Assembly: GCA_023014485.1 (NCBI GenBank)
Contig: JAJOZX010001076.1
Span: 372,001-436,000 of the forward strand
Direction of reading: 5' to 3'
DNA length: 64,000 bases
Origin: Bathynomus jamesi
Taxonomy: Eukaryota > Arthropoda > Malacostraca > Isopoda > Cirolanidae
Position 1 is the stretch's first letter. Each line of letters opens with the position of its first letter. A program made the translations under genes and the position numbers. The notes beneath the pieces were generated by a model. The model made no database searches. It was not told where the DNA came from and saw only the letters and a list, made by a program, of their open reading frames with translations. This document shows positions 40,149-51,565 of this stretch, piece by piece.

Positions 40149-40740
40149 CAGTGGCGACTCGTGGTATAAATGTATGGGGGTGCGATTTCATAAAATTGTA
40201 CGACAACACGGACACAATAGGCTAGCGCGAATCCAACTGCCGCTCACAAGAGTACTTGTATTAACATATGCGGCTATGCCAGACGTACAATTCTAGTTAA
40301 TTACAAATAAGTAATAATTTCAATAAAATACATATAAATGGCTTATATCATTATTACTGAAGTAACTATTAGTAAAAATAAAGTTATTATAAAAAAAATT
40401 CGCGATTGTACTTATATTTTCATTACAACAGTAAAATATAATTTATATTTACTTGAGCGAAAAACCTATCGCTCCATTCGGCTGCAATATTATTTTGTAT
40501 TCAAACAGCGGTACGCTGTTTGAAGCTATGCTATAAGTTTAGAATATTATGTACTGTATGAAGGCTTACTCAAAATGCCTCATGAATCATGATATGCCAC
40601 ATGAATTTTTAAAATATATTTCAAGAATATTTATTTTAATATCTTAAAATTGGTATATTTTTTATCTGTTAAATTAATATTTATCGTTTCAAGCAAGGGG
40701 GAGCGACCGCTCCATCGCTCCTATACGCCAGTCGCCACTG
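40149..40740. mobile_element. hAT MITE (CAGTGGCGACT type)
   Basis: The ends CAGTGGCGACTCGTGGTATA and the inverse of CAGTGGCGACTGGCGTATAG match over the first 10-15 bases in hAT style. Because it landed in an (AT)n tract the 8-bp duplication (ATATATAT) is uninformative. The interior is AT-rich and non-coding. Confidence 0.7.
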
Positions 40741-40868
40741 ATATATATATATATATACGGTATATATATATATATATATATATAATTATATATATATATA
40801 TATACGGTGTATATATATATATATATATATATACACACGGTGTATTATATATATATATATGTATATAT
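40741..40868. repeat. (AT)n microsatellite with GGTAT interruptions
   Basis: AT tracts interrupted by ACGGTAT/ACGGTGT motifs close the insertion. LINE B coding resumes immediately after. Confidence 0.85.
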
Positions 40869-43372
40869 ATACCAGGACAAGGGGGCCACAAGAGAAGACC
40901 AGGAGCAAGCAAAAATGTTAATGGCTCTCACAAATGAGTTTATGCTGACACAGGAGATAAAAGGAAAAATCAGAAAAAATAACTGCCTGGATCTGGTATT
41001 TCCGAATAACACGAACTTGATTGCTGATACAAAAAATAACCCCAACCATTATCTCAGACTACAACTTAATCGAGATATCAATAAGTATGACGACAACATT
41101 AAAAGACAATACACATATTGAAGAAAGAAGCAAATTTGGGGCCTTTAACTTAAACTCCAAGACTATAAATTGGGAAGCAATCAGATCGCACATGGCCCAA
41201 ATAGAGTGAAGTTTCAGAGAATAAAACAACTGAAGAAATGGTAACAACCTTGGAAGAAAAAACGCTGAGAATTTTAGAAAAATATGCTCCGAAATCACAG
41301 CCAAAAGGAAAGAGGAGCTGGCTAGAAGGCAAAAGAGAAGAATATTCCGCAAAAGAGAGTGGAGGCTAAGTTAGCCAAGTGCGGAGATAATGCCAGGAAA
41401 GTAATACAAGAAAAACTGGAGGGTATCGAGCCCTGATTAAGGACCATACAGAGAGGAAGAAGAAAAGGCGGTAGAAGCAATAAAGGAAAATCCAAATACT
41501 TCTATCGTTATGCGAAAAGGAAAACAAAAACGCGCGCCGCTATTGGGTCCTTAAGGAAGAGAAATAATGAACTAACGGACGATCCAAACGAAATATCTGA
41601 AACATTGAGAGCCCAATATGAATCAGTTTTCAGTACCCTAAAAAGTGACAAAGCGATACCTGACATAAATGCATTCTTTGAAGAGAAATTGCAAGGAGAG
41701 TGTATAAAAGACTTTGATTTTACCCAAGAAGATGTAGCGAGAGCTATAGGAGAAATGAAATCACATTCAGCTGCAGGTCTGGACAATTGGAACGCATTAT
41801 TGATTAAAAACTGTAAAAATTAAATAGCTACACCTTTATACTGGATCCCTGGACACTGGGGAAATACCGAGCATCTTCAAAAAAACATTGTCCCTATATA
41901 GGAGGGGACAGATCTCAAACAAAGAACTATAGACCAGTGTTACTGACTTCCCACCTCACCAAAATATTTGAAAGAATAGTCAGAGAGAAAATCTATGACT
42001 TCTTTGAGATACTGGAAAGATTCCACGAAAATCAGCACGGATTCCGATCAGGAAGATCATGCCTATCACAACTCATAAAGCATTATAACAATATTCTAGA
42101 TGCACTTGACGGCAATGAAAACTATGATGTCATATACACGGATTTTGCTAAAGCTTTCGACAAATGTGATCACGGTATAATAGTACATAAAATGAAACGG
42201 GAATAACAGGCAAAGTGGGAAAATGGATCTACAACTTCCTCAGAGAACGACTACAGGTGTATCATCGAGGTGTATCATCATCAGAATCAGAAGTACACAG
42301 CTCAGTACCACAAGGTACAGTGCTGGACCCACTCCTGTTCATTATCATGCTAACAGACATAGACAGCTGAGTAAACAGCAACAGTATAGTAACATCCTTT
42401 GCAGACGATACAAAGATCAGCAAAAAAATCAGCGATGTAAATAAAGTGGAGGCCTTGCAGAGGGACACGAACAAAATATATAAATGGTCAGAAGACAACA
42501 ACATGACATTTAACACCGAGAAATTTCAGCTCTTGAGATATGGTAGAAATGAGGAACTTAAACAGACTGCATATTATGCCCCAGATAGACAGGAAATTCA
42601 GAGAAGCACAAAAGCGATCGTTCTGGGGTAATAATGACCGATGATGCGAAATTCGAAACACAAAATCAGATAGTGATAAATAAAGCAAAAAGGGTCGCGG
42701 GACAGGTACTAAGAACGTTCAAAAGAAGGGACAGTACAGTAATGAACAATGATTCCCCTGCTAAAAACAGTGATTATACCAAAACTTGAATACTGCTCAG
42801 TTTTGACGTCCCCATATAAAAAGGAAGAAACTAATAGACTAGAAGAAACTCGGGAGACATTTCACAACAAAGATTGATGGCTGCAAAGAGCTCAACTACT
42901 GAGAAAGACTAAGTAAACTAAATCTGTACTCCCTGGAAAGAAGAAGAGAGGGGGACACCATAATCTACATATGGAAAATAATCGAAAAACTGGTACCAAA
43001 CCTCAAACTAAACCCAATTTACCATTCAAACAACACTAGAAAATAGGAAAGGCAGGATGTGTGTTCCCAAATTAAAGGCCCGACAAGGGACGTCTTCAAC
43101 ACTGAAGAAATATAACTTGGTTGTCAGGGCGCCAAGACTTTTTAACCAGCTTCCAAAGGACCTCAGAAACGTTACAGGGGTCAAAGTTGAAGTCTTCAAG
43201 AGAAGACTATATGCCTTGCTCAGGATGGTACCAGCTGAGCCGGGTGTACTTGGCTATGTACGGTGGAGAGCGCAAGAAAGCAACTCGCTCCTCCACCAAG
43301 CCAGGCCTAGAGGCGTGACCACCAGCTTGACCTTCGTGTGAAGAGAGACCAACACACGGAACATCAACGAGG

Positions 43373-43973
43373 CAGATATGGGGTCATTACAAGGTTTATC
43401 ATTATCATTATCAGAAATTTTTCATTATCATTACCATTACTATTACAGATTTTTGTTTCATTATCATTACATTATCATTACAAGCCCTTCATTATCATTG
43501 TAATGATCATTACAATACTGAATATACTGAATAAGCGCTCCACCGGTGCACTGGAGGCAGGGATGCAAAGATGCTTGGCAGCAAGAACAGATACGTCAGG
43601 ATACAGATATGCATTGTCCCTCCACCATGGCAGGGGATTGCAGTCCTCATCAATGCAGGGCTGGTCAAGGTAGCTGTCCACCTGGCTGACAATAGGGTTC
43701 TGAGAAGCTGTGGAGGGAACTGGAGCAGCCATAAAATTGAACAACTTTCACCGCTTTGGTGCTGGCTGGGACTGGGAGGAATCAGAAGCTGTATATATAT
43801 ATATATTGAAATTACACTATAATGAAAATGTAATGATGTGTAATGATTCATTACAGACCTTTCATTACCATTATTGCCTCGAAATATCTTTCATTATCAT
43901 TACATTATCATTACAAGAGATTTGTAATTAATTATAATTAATTACCATTACAATGATAATGACCCCATGCCTG
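43373..43973 (-). mobile_element. Truncated hAT element with 8-bp target duplication
   Basis: The ends CAGATATGGGGTCATTAC and the inverse of CAGGCATGGGGTCATTAT are flanked by CAACGAGG (43365-43372 and 43974-43981). Subterminal regions are built of CATTATCATTA repeats in both orientations. A transposase fragment lies in the middle. It interrupts the LINE B 3' UTR. Confidence 0.9.
43515..43744 (-). pseudogene. hAT transposase C-terminal dimerisation domain
   Basis: The minus strand reads VDSYLDQPCIDEDCNPLPWW, LYPDVSVLAAKHLCIPASSA and PVERLFS, the typical hAT C-terminal dimerisation segment (WW...P.L..LA..L..P.SS...ER.FS). It breaks off directly after ERLFS into the subterminal repeats. All catalytic residues are missing, so the element is non-autonomous. 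Confidence 0.85.
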
Positions 43974-43984
43974 CAACGAGGTGT

Positions 43985-44576
43985 ATAAAAAAAAAGAAGA
44001 CATTTGACAACTAGAAGGGATTCAGAGAAGCTTCACAGCCAAGATCAAGGAGTGCAAAGAACAAAATTATTGGGAAAGGTGATGCAAATTAAACCGATAT
44101 TCACTGGAAAGGAGGAGAAAGAGATACACCATTATTTACACTTGGAAAATAATGGAGAAACTAGTCCCGAATCTTACTCTGAACCCTGTAACTCCCCAAA
44201 CAACAGTGAAAAGTAGAAAAGGAAGACTGTGTCGTGTTCCCAAATTAAAGGCTAGACAGGGAACGTCCTTAACCTTGAAAGAAAATAGTTTTGTTGTAAG
44301 AGGACCAAAACTGTTTAATCAGTTGCCCAAAGACCTAAGGAACACGAATGGTGTTGCAGTAGACATCTTCAAAAGAAGATTAGACGCCTGGCTCAGAACA
44401 ATCCCCGATGAGCGGGCGTACCTGGCTTGTGAGGTGGAGAGTACAAGAAACCAACTCACTACTTCACCAGGACAACTCGAGATGAGAGGCGACAAGCTTG
44501 ACCTTCGTGAAATGAGTAATCATCGCGCGGAACATTTGAAAGGTTGAAAGGTGTGTGTGTGTATATATATACAGTA
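43985..44576 (+). pseudogene. LINE A, copy 3 (3' fragment)
   Basis: From KKKEDI-like sequence at 43989 to the LINE A 3' end. It has several frameshifts at the start, then an open stretch from 44152 (MEKLVPNLTLNPVTPQTT to DIFKRRLDAWLRTIPDE). A frameshift disrupts the GYVRWR region. It ends in GT/AT microsatellite (44551-44590), as the other LINE A copies do. Confidence 0.85.
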
Positions 44577-44668
44577 TATATATATATATATGAAAATTAT
44601 TTCACGAAAGTAACACGTGAAAAATATTTATGATGAATAAAACCACGAAGGAAAGGAAACACAAAATG

Positions 44669-44708
44669 GTGCTCAAGCGCTTTCGTCTAATGACATCCTC
44701 AGGAACAC
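44669..44708 (-). ncRNA. Hammerhead ribozyme-like motif (left of pair)
   Basis: On the minus strand GTGTTC, CTGAGGA, TGTC-ATTA-GAC, GAAA, GCGCTT and GAGCAC are all present without change. Helix I is 6 bp and helix II is 3-4 bp with an ATTA loop. Helix III can form only in a dimer through AGCGCT. Confidence 0.7.
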
Positions 44709-44711
44709 TGA

Positions 44712-44751
44712 GTGTTCCTGAGGATGTCATTAGACGAAAGCGCTTGAGCAC
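44712..44751 (+). ncRNA. Hammerhead ribozyme-like motif (right of pair)
   Basis: This is an identical core to the motif at 44669-44708 on the opposite strand, separated from it by 3 bp. A transcript through the palindrome carries one ribozyme in sense and the complement of the other. It would probably fold as one long hairpin that hides both cores, so activity in this layout is doubtful. Confidence 0.7.
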
Positions 44752-44788
44752 CATTTTGTGTTTCCTTTCCTTCGTGGTTTTATTCATC

Positions 44789-44823
<35 letters not shown>

Positions 44824-44859
44824 CCGAGAGCCGGACAGAAGGCACACATAAAGTCACTT

Positions 44860-45500
44860 CATGCGATATCGGGAGTCGGGACAACAGGTATCGAAAAAGA
44901 TAGAGAGAGGAAAATTCTGGGAGGATCACAAGGCAATGAAACCGGCACCACCATTGGAAAATGAATTGGTCCTACATATATGTAAAAGCGATAGTGACAA
45001 AATAAAAATAATCCTACCCAACATTTAAGGCCCAAAATCAAACCATTCCCCGGACAAAGTCATATACCTGAAAGGACTAATGCAAGAAACCGGAGCAGAC
45101 TTTGCATGCCTCACGGAAACCCATCTAAAGCACTGCCAGGCGGACTGTGAAAACTGTGAGTTTTGTGTTGACAAAAAAGAAATACAAACTGACATTTATT
45201 ACATACTCCGAGCCGACAGAACAGTAAGACATAAGGAGGATGTGCTATTTACACACGCGAAAGTCATATGGCAGAAATGACTATAAGTACTTCAAACAGC
45301 TACGTAGAATGTGTAGCAGCAAAAGTTGAAAAATTAAATATAGTACTAATTGTAATGTACAGACCCCCGAACACGCCAACCTCAAAATTCTCAGATTCCA
45401 TCACAGAGGAAAGAAACTGGCTAAAATATTTACATTCTCCAACCCCAAATATTTTTCTCTGTGGTGATTTTAATTTTCCATTCATGAAATATAAAAGGAA
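44860..45500 (+). pseudogene. LINE A copy 4, segment 1: endonuclease
   Basis: The segment corresponds to about 8405-8990 of copy 1: the ORF1-ORF2 junction, FACLTETHLKHCQADC, EIQTDIYYILRADR, YRPPNTPTSKFSDSITEE and FLCGDFNFPFMKYKR. It has a frameshift near 45250 and stops in the junction region. The copy breaks off exactly after MKYKR, where LINE C begins. About 400 bp equivalent to 8990-9385 of copy 1 is missing from this copy. Confidence 0.8.
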
Positions 45501-45504
45501 GAAG

Positions 45505-46136
45505 AAGAAGAAGAATAACCTTTATTAATAATAATATTTTTTTTTTTCTCAATTTACAATGACATGAATAATTGTGAAGCTCGACAGCTCGGCTATTTAT
45601 TTTATTTAATTTGGCCCTTAAGCTTTAGGCTTTACTGGGCTCTTATTAAAAATAAGCAGCTAGTTGTTATAAATTAATAATAATAAATAAATAAATAAGT
45701 AAATAAGTATTATTAATAGTTAAAACATGTATTACAATATTAAACAATATTAATGGACAATAATAAACAATATTAGTGGACGTTAATCCTAGATTTTTGT
45801 TAGTATGCCATTATTAATCGGGATTTCAACTTGGTTTTAAACAAATTTACATTCACAATATTTTTTATATCGGCATGCAAGTCATTCCATAGTTTCAATC
45901 CAATGAAAATGGGTAGTTTTTGAGATGAAGACAATCTAAATTGAGGTAAACAAGCTTTGATCTATTTCTGGTCTGATACGAGTGGATTTCTTGATGAGTT
46001 ACAAAATATCTATTTACCCATTGCAAATTAATGATTTTGTTCTTACACTTGTAAATAAAAATAAAATGTGCCAGTTTAGTTATATCGTTGAGCTTTAGTA
46101 GGTTTAGCTCTTTAAATAATGCACTAGAGTCTAGAG
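45505..46136 (-). pseudogene. LINE C: CR1/L2-like C-terminal fragment
   Basis: The minus strand reads LFKELNLLKLNDITKLAHFI, FIYKCKNKI, RYFVTHQEIHSYQTRN and, after a frameshift, LKLWNDLHADIKNIVNVNLF and KTKLKSRLINNG, the usual end of CR1/L2-type ORF2 proteins. The 3' UTR ends AATAAAGGTTATTC followed by a (TTC)n tail at 45500-45515. A further 5' piece continues beyond the hAT insertion, at 48999-49070. The hAT therefore landed in this LINE. Confidence 0.75.
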
Positions 46137-48998
46137 CAGTGATGGCGAACCTATGACACGCGTGTCAAAGGTGACACGTTGCTGTTTTTTTGTTGACACG
46201 CCTAAACTGACATTTCTATCGTCCAAAAGTTAAACAAAAACTATAAAGAATGAAAATCGATCAAATCAAGAGACGTTTTTAATTTCATCTAATTAAATAG
46301 GAAATGATTATATATATTTTTTGTAAATAAACATTCAATTCTCTATATTTGGTGGCTATTTAATTACATATTACTGTGGTTGGATTTGAATTGAAATAAA
46401 TTACCATTATAAATAGTATAAAATTAAGCATTAATTTTGGCTGGCAACTCTGAATTATATATTCATAATTCAGAATTGGCAACCCTGATTTCTTCTTTCT
46501 CTGTCTTTAGTCGAGCCATGGTGTCGTTTTACACGGGCATTTTGATTTAATGAGTCTAATTAAGTAATTATTAATCACTGTTGTGTAGTGTTATGTTTCA
46601 TTATTAATTAATATTAAGTGTTTGCTGGTGTTAATTATTAGTATTAAGTGTTATTGATATTAATGTGTTGGAAAGTGAAAATTTATCTCCATTAACATTA
46701 TTAACTGTGGTACCGTTGAAACTAATTAGGCCTAATGTTAATTCATCGTTTTATTTGTTCTAACATCCATTTGTTACATTAAATATTTGTGTTAACGATT
46801 TTGAATTGCTATTGTTTTTTAATATTTCAGCCTTATCATAATGGCGGAATCAGTAAACAAAAAAAAAAATTGTCAAAGAAAGGAAGCGGAAAGAGTTTCC
46901 AAGATTGGTGGACTGAAAAATATGGCGTTATTGATACGAACGACAAAGCTCTATGCATCCTGTGTAGTGAAACAGTTGTGAGCAGAACTTGGAATGTGAA
47001 AAGGCATTTCGACACTAACCACCAGTGGCTTCTAGAAAAAAGTGAGCAAGAACGTAAAGAATATATGTATATTGCGAATGTTAAAAGATAAACAGTCTCA
47101 ATCAGACAATTTACTTAAATTTGTAAGTGGGCCTTCAAATTTAGTGTCTGCAAGCTTCAGTATTTCACATACTATTGTCCAGCATGGAAACTCACTTAGT
47201 GATGGAGATTTCGTTAAGGAAGCTTTTATGAAATGTGCACCATTTTTATTTGATGACTTTCAAAATAAAGCAGCTATTATTCAGCGTATTAATGAATTAC
47301 CAATTAGTAGAAATACTGTTAAAGACAGAGTGATGAAGATGAACTCTGATATAGAAAATCAAGTGAAAAAAGACTTAAATGCATGTGATTTCTTTTCTAT
47401 TTGTCTCGATGAGACCACCGATGCTACGTCATCGGCTCGATTAGCTATTATTGCTAGATATCCCAGTAGCAATGCAATATATGAGGAATTACTTAAGTTA
47501 GAAAATTTGCCTCTGAATACAACAGGAGCAGATATATGTGAAGTTGTTGTTAGAATGCTTCGTGATAAACAGATAGATATGTCAAAAATAGTGTCAGTTA
47601 CGACAGATGATGCCCCAAATGTGGTTGGACGAAATGTTGGATTTGTGAAACATTTTACAGAAACTGTTGGTCATCCGCTTGTATGCTTTCACTGTATTAT
47701 ACATCAAGAGGTATTGTGTGCAAAGGTAGGTTTAAAAGAAGTTAATGATGTAATGGCAGTTATGACAAAAATAGTCAATTTGATAGCTTCACGGGCTTTG
47801 CACAAACGAGAATTTATGTCACTGTTAAATGAAGTTGATTCAGTTTATAATGGATTACTTATGTATAATAATGTGCGATGGTTAAGTCGCGGTAAGGTAC
47901 TTGAACGTTTTGTGGAATGCTTAAATGAAATCAGGCTATTTTTAAATATGAAAAATATAGAACAGTTTTCTCAATTAACTGATGTGGCTTGGCTCAGTAG
48001 ACTTATGTTTTTCACTGATCTGTCATTACATCTGAATGAACTCAATATTAAATTACAAGGTTTTGGAAAAACTATTGATGTAATGTTTGGCTTGATCAAA
48101 GGCTTTGAAAGCAAGCTCAACATTTTTAAACGTGACTTGGAAAGTAGAAGTTATAAGTACTTTCATAGGTTGAAGAAACATTTTGATGAAATGAAGTGCC
48201 AAGACAGAGACGACTTGGAACAAGCTCGAGAACAATTTGTTGAAATTTTAAACTCTATAATTGAGCAGTTTTCAACAAGATTTGTGCAGTTCAGAGAATT
48301 AGAAGGAACAATAAATTTTATAAGATATCCTGATAAAGCTGTTTTTACAAATCTGAAGTTAGATTTGTTTGACTGGTTAGATTTAAATGACTTTGAAATG
48401 CAATTAGCAGAGTTCCAATCCAGCTCTATTTGGAAGCAAAAGTTTATTGATCTTAGATCTGAGTTAGAAACACTCGAGCGAGACCGCTTGCAGGGATCTG
48501 TGAATAATAGTTCTGACAATGAAATTCTGAAAGTGTGGAACTGGATCCCGGAAACTTTTGACACTCTTAAAAGACTTGCCAAAGCTATACAGTACTGACA
48601 ATTTTTTCATCAACTTACTCCTGCGAAACTTTGTTCTCAACTTTGAACATCAAAACGGACAAGAGAAACAGATTGGTTGATGATGTCAGTGCTGCTTGTG
48701 TAGCATTAAAATGTACGAATTACACACCTGCTATAAAAGAGCTTTCTTCAAGAGTACAGCAACAAAGAAGTCACTAAATAACAGGTAAAATTGTGGTTTT
48801 TATTTTTAAAAAATTTATTGTCATTTATTTTTATTTTTCCTGTATTGTTCAAATGAGCTAGAATAGATAGTTTTATTATTATAATTGCGATGTTCCTTTG
48901 ATAACAGTGATCGTTTATGTGTGTGACACGCAACTTGAATATGATCACGAAAATTTTTAATTTTTGACACCCAGGGTTGAAAAGGTTCGCCATCACTG
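46137..48998 (+). mobile_element. hAT element, nearly complete
   Basis: TIRs CAGTGATGGCGAACCTATGA and the inverse of CAGTGATGGCGAACCTTTTC bound a 2.86-kb element with one long transposase gene. The expected 8-bp duplication is decayed: GTCTAGAG on the left and CTCTATTA on the right share only TCTA. The subterminal GACACGCGTGTC motif at the left is a perfect palindrome. The small MITE at 53219-53451 has closely related ends. Confidence 0.85.
46841..48777 (+). pseudogene. hAT transposase, three frameshifts
   Basis: The start is probably the ATG at 46841, ten bases after a good 3' splice site (TTTTTTAATATTTCAG), so a 5' intron is likely. Frameshifts lie in the A-run near 46860, near 47085 and near 48595. 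The domains are a BED-like zinc finger (LCILCSETVVSRTWNVKRHF then DTNH), the catalytic core (FFSICLDETTDATSS with the first Asp, VSVTTDDAPNVVG with the second, CFHCIIHQE, YNNVRWLSRGKVLERF) and a C-terminal dimerisation end read after the last shift (STYSCETLFSTLN, DKRNRLVDDVSAAC). The protein resembles the GTF2IRD2/ZBED-type branch of hAT. Without the three shifts it would be about 640 residues, full length for the family. Confidence 0.88.
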
Positions 48999-49070
48999 CT
49001 CTATTAGTTTCATCTGTGCAGGGGGGGGGGGGCAATCATTGTTTGCCACCCCTTAGATTGCGTCATACAG
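48999..49070. other. LINE C 5' scrap with G-run
   Basis: This is a short segment between the hAT end and the resumption of LINE A. It includes an 11-base G homopolymer at 49021-49031. It is presumably the remaining part of LINE C. Confidence 0.4.
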
Positions 49071-49225
49071 AACCTAGTTGAGAAGCATACAGAAAAAGAA
49101 GACGCTATAGAAGCGATAAAGGTTAACTCAAAGTACTTCTATAATTTTGCAAAAAGGAAGTCGAAAAATCACACGACTATCGGACTTTTGAAAAATGAAG
49201 ACAATGCTTTATCTGATGATCTAAC
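49071..49225 (+). pseudogene. LINE A copy 4, segment 2: endonuclease-RT linker
   Basis: The segment reads EKHTEKED, AIEAIKVNSKYFYNFAKRKS and LSDDLT, matching copy 1 at about 9385-9540. It is cut by the hAT element at 49226, and the next residues continue at 53051 with the 8 bp GATCTAAC duplicated. Confidence 0.85.
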
Positions 49226-50810
49226 CAGGGCTGTGGAGTCGGAGTCGGAGTCAGGAGTCGGAGTCGTGGAGTCGGAGTTGGAGTCGGAAGTGCATAGTTG
49301 GATGGAGTCGGAGTCGGAGTCGGTGCAAATCCTTCAATTATAACCATAGCAGCCTAGGCCTAGGCCTAGCTCAATTTTATGAATAAAATAGATTTAACTT
49401 AATGTTTTAATATATAATATAATATATAAATAATATATAACATATAAATATACATTATAACTGCAAACACGCAGTATAATTAACGTAAAGAACGACGCTT
49501 TGTATAGGAGAATATTCCGCGCAAGATGAGAGCGAAAGAACGAAACAAATGAAAAATTACGACATTTGATTGAGTGAGGCCCGTGGTGTAATGGTTATCA
49601 TATCTGACCGGCAATCGGAAGATCCCGGGTTCGATTTCCGGGTGGTTACCTCATTTTTCATTTGTTTCGTTCTTTCGCTCTCATCTTGCGCGGAATATTC
49701 TCCTATACAAAGCGTCGTTCTTTACGTTAATTATACTGCGTGTTTGCAGTTATAATGTATATAACGTTACGGCATGCGGGAGGTGCCCCTTTGGGGCATT
49801 GGTTTCTGCGCGCATGTAGAGGAATTACGACATTTGATTGAGTGAGGCCCGTGGTGTAATGTTATCATATCTGACCGGCAATCGGAAGATCCCGGGTTCG
49901 ATTCCCGGGTGGTTACCTCATTTTTCATGTTTCGTTTTTTCGCTCTCATCTTGCGCGGAATATTCTCCTATACAAAGCGTCGTTCTTTACGTTAATTATA
50001 CTGCGTGTTTGCAGTTATAATGTATATAACGTTACGGCATGCGGGAGGTGCCCCTTTGGGGCATTGGTTTCTGCGCGCATGTAGAGGAATTACGACATTT
50101 GATTGAGTGAGGCCCGTGGTGTAATGGTTATCATATCTGACCGGCAATCGGAAGATCCCGGGTTCGATTCCCGGGTGGTTACCTCATTTTTCATTTGTTT
50201 CGTTTTTTCGCTCTCATCTTGCGCGGATTATTCTCCTATACAAAGCGTCGTTCTTTACGTTAATTATACTGCGTGTTTGCAGTTATAATGTATTAGTGAT
50301 GTAGCGGATGTCATTTTTTTCACATCCGCGGATGCGGATGCGGATGAGGATGTTTGATTTCAACATCCGCGGATGCGGATGCGGATGTCTACATTTTCGT
50401 TATTTTTTAGGATATATTCGAGATTTGTTGTGTTTAACGTATATAATAAGTTATTATATAGAGAGAGCTGTAGCTACAATGTAGTATAATTGATTAATTG
50501 TGCAATAATTGCTGTACTTTTCCCTGAACATATAAAATAATAGCAAACATCTAACTAATATAGAAATCAATTAGTGAATTCGTCTGCAAATAAATTCGTT
50601 ATATTTTGTTGAGTTTCAGCCACAATTAGAAACCATAATTGTGTTACCCGACCTCTTTCCCCAACCTCCACCCTTATAGAAAGAGATCTTTAATTAGCTT
50701 GATAACTATTTATATTAAGTTTAAAGTTTTATTAGGCATATTTATAAATGAGTAATTAAAATAAAGTAAACTAAGATGTTCATCGTTTAATATTCAAACT
50801 TAATTATAGG

Positions 50811-51025
50811 AAGGTTATGCTTAAGGAACATTAATTTTTCTGCCTTTTCTGCTGCCAGTCTGTTTCTCTTTTCATCATATATTAATCCAGCACTGCTAAA
50901 TAATCTCTCGCTTGGTACGCTTGTTGGAGGACGTGCTAAATGTTTCCTTGCAAGTTTACTCAAGTATGGATAGATATTCTGCGTATTTTTCCACCAACTA
51001 ATAGGATTGTCACATGCAGCCAGGC
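50811..51025 (-). pseudogene. hAT transposase C-terminal dimerisation domain
   Basis: The minus strand reads DNPISWWKNTQNIYPYLSKL, ARKHLARPPTSVPSERLFSS, AGLIYDEKRNRLAAEKAEKL and MFLKHNL with at most one frameshift. This is the complete hAT dimerisation signature (P.S..SER.FS.AG......R..L......L.FL). The catalytic N-terminal part is missing, so the element depends on a relative. Confidence 0.88.
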
Positions 51026-51289
51026 GTTTTTTTTTGGTGATAGCTCTCGATCATTTTTACTACATCTTTTGACATCGCGTAGGTCTCGTCATCGCTGCTT
51101 GACTCAAGAAACTGAGAGAGAGATTCTGTGATAGATTTGCTTGTTGAAGGTGTTGGTTCTGTCACTGAAACTTTTATTCTTTTGGTGGGTGGCGAAGCGA
51201 CAGATTCAAGAGATTGAAGCTCTTCAACTGCTTTGCCAGTCCCGTTTTTGTTTGTTCTCCAATGATGGGAGGCGACGAGTACATCGCAG

Positions 51290-51565
51290 GTCCAATGAAG
51301 CCTTTAATCCTGAATGCGTCGAAGGTGTTGTTCAGGCTGGAAACAGAAAGTGAAGCGCAGGAATAGACACCCACGGACTCTGGCGGAACTTCGGGACCGG
51401 CTGATGAACGAGTGGCAGCAAATCGATGTTCAGTACATGCACAACCTCGTAGAGTCTCTGCCTCGCCGGATTCGTGCGGTTATCAAGGCCAGAGGCGCCG
51501 TCACACGTTATTAGGTACATTCTGAGAGGGGTGACTAATTTTTTGTCCGGTGTGCTTAGTAGAAT
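51290..51565 (+). pseudogene. Tc1-like transposase C-terminal fragment with right TIR
   Basis: After a frameshift near 51350 the plus strand reads RHPRTLAELRDRLMNEWQQI and YMHNLVESLPRRIRAVIKAR with a GAVTRY end (51514). It is followed by GTGACTAATTTTTTGTCCGG, the typical 3' TIR of Tc1 elements. The left part and catalytic residues are absent. It lies inside the hAT element at 50294-51684. Confidence 0.8.

Larger units (their letters stand above)
39237..43341 (+). pseudogene. LINE B ORF2: endonuclease and RT, interrupted
   Basis: The endonuclease reads NIVLTNIQGIRPNRSRNKVS, CLTETHLKDCQGNC, RRKGGCAI, a frameshift, IIYRPSNTQTEKFS and MICGDFNFPFIKYKK, where the inserted block starts. After it come NNCLDLVFPNNTN and ISDYNLIEI, with the catalytic SDHN His replaced by Tyr. 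The RT follows in pieces: SHLTKIFERIVREKIYDF, TDFAKAFDKCDHGIIV, SSVPQGTVLDPLLFI and SFADDTKI, then a C-terminus ending GYVRWRAQESNSLLHQARPR at 43057-43341. At least eight frameshifts or stops are present. Confidence 0.8.
38840..43372 (+). mobile_element. LINE B, diverged relative of LINE A
   Basis: It has the same domain order as LINE A (CCCH ORF1, APE endonuclease, RT, SNSLLHQ C-terminus), with clearly diverged sequence and many lesions. It is interrupted at about 39765-40868 by microsatellites, a retroposon and a hAT MITE. Its 3' UTR is interrupted by a hAT element at 43373. It retains the linker (about 41205-41480) that LINE A copy 1 has lost. Confidence 0.8.
44577..44822. mobile_element. 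Paired inverted PLE termini with two hammerheads, copy 4
   Basis: Left arm 44631-44708 and right arm 44709-44789 are an almost perfect inverted repeat starting TGATGAATAAAACCACGA. A third of the outer terminus (TTTCACGAAAGTAACACGTG) lies at 44599-44630. Both arms carry a complete hammerhead-like core, pointing outward from the centre. No PLE coding sequence is left between them. Confidence 0.85.
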
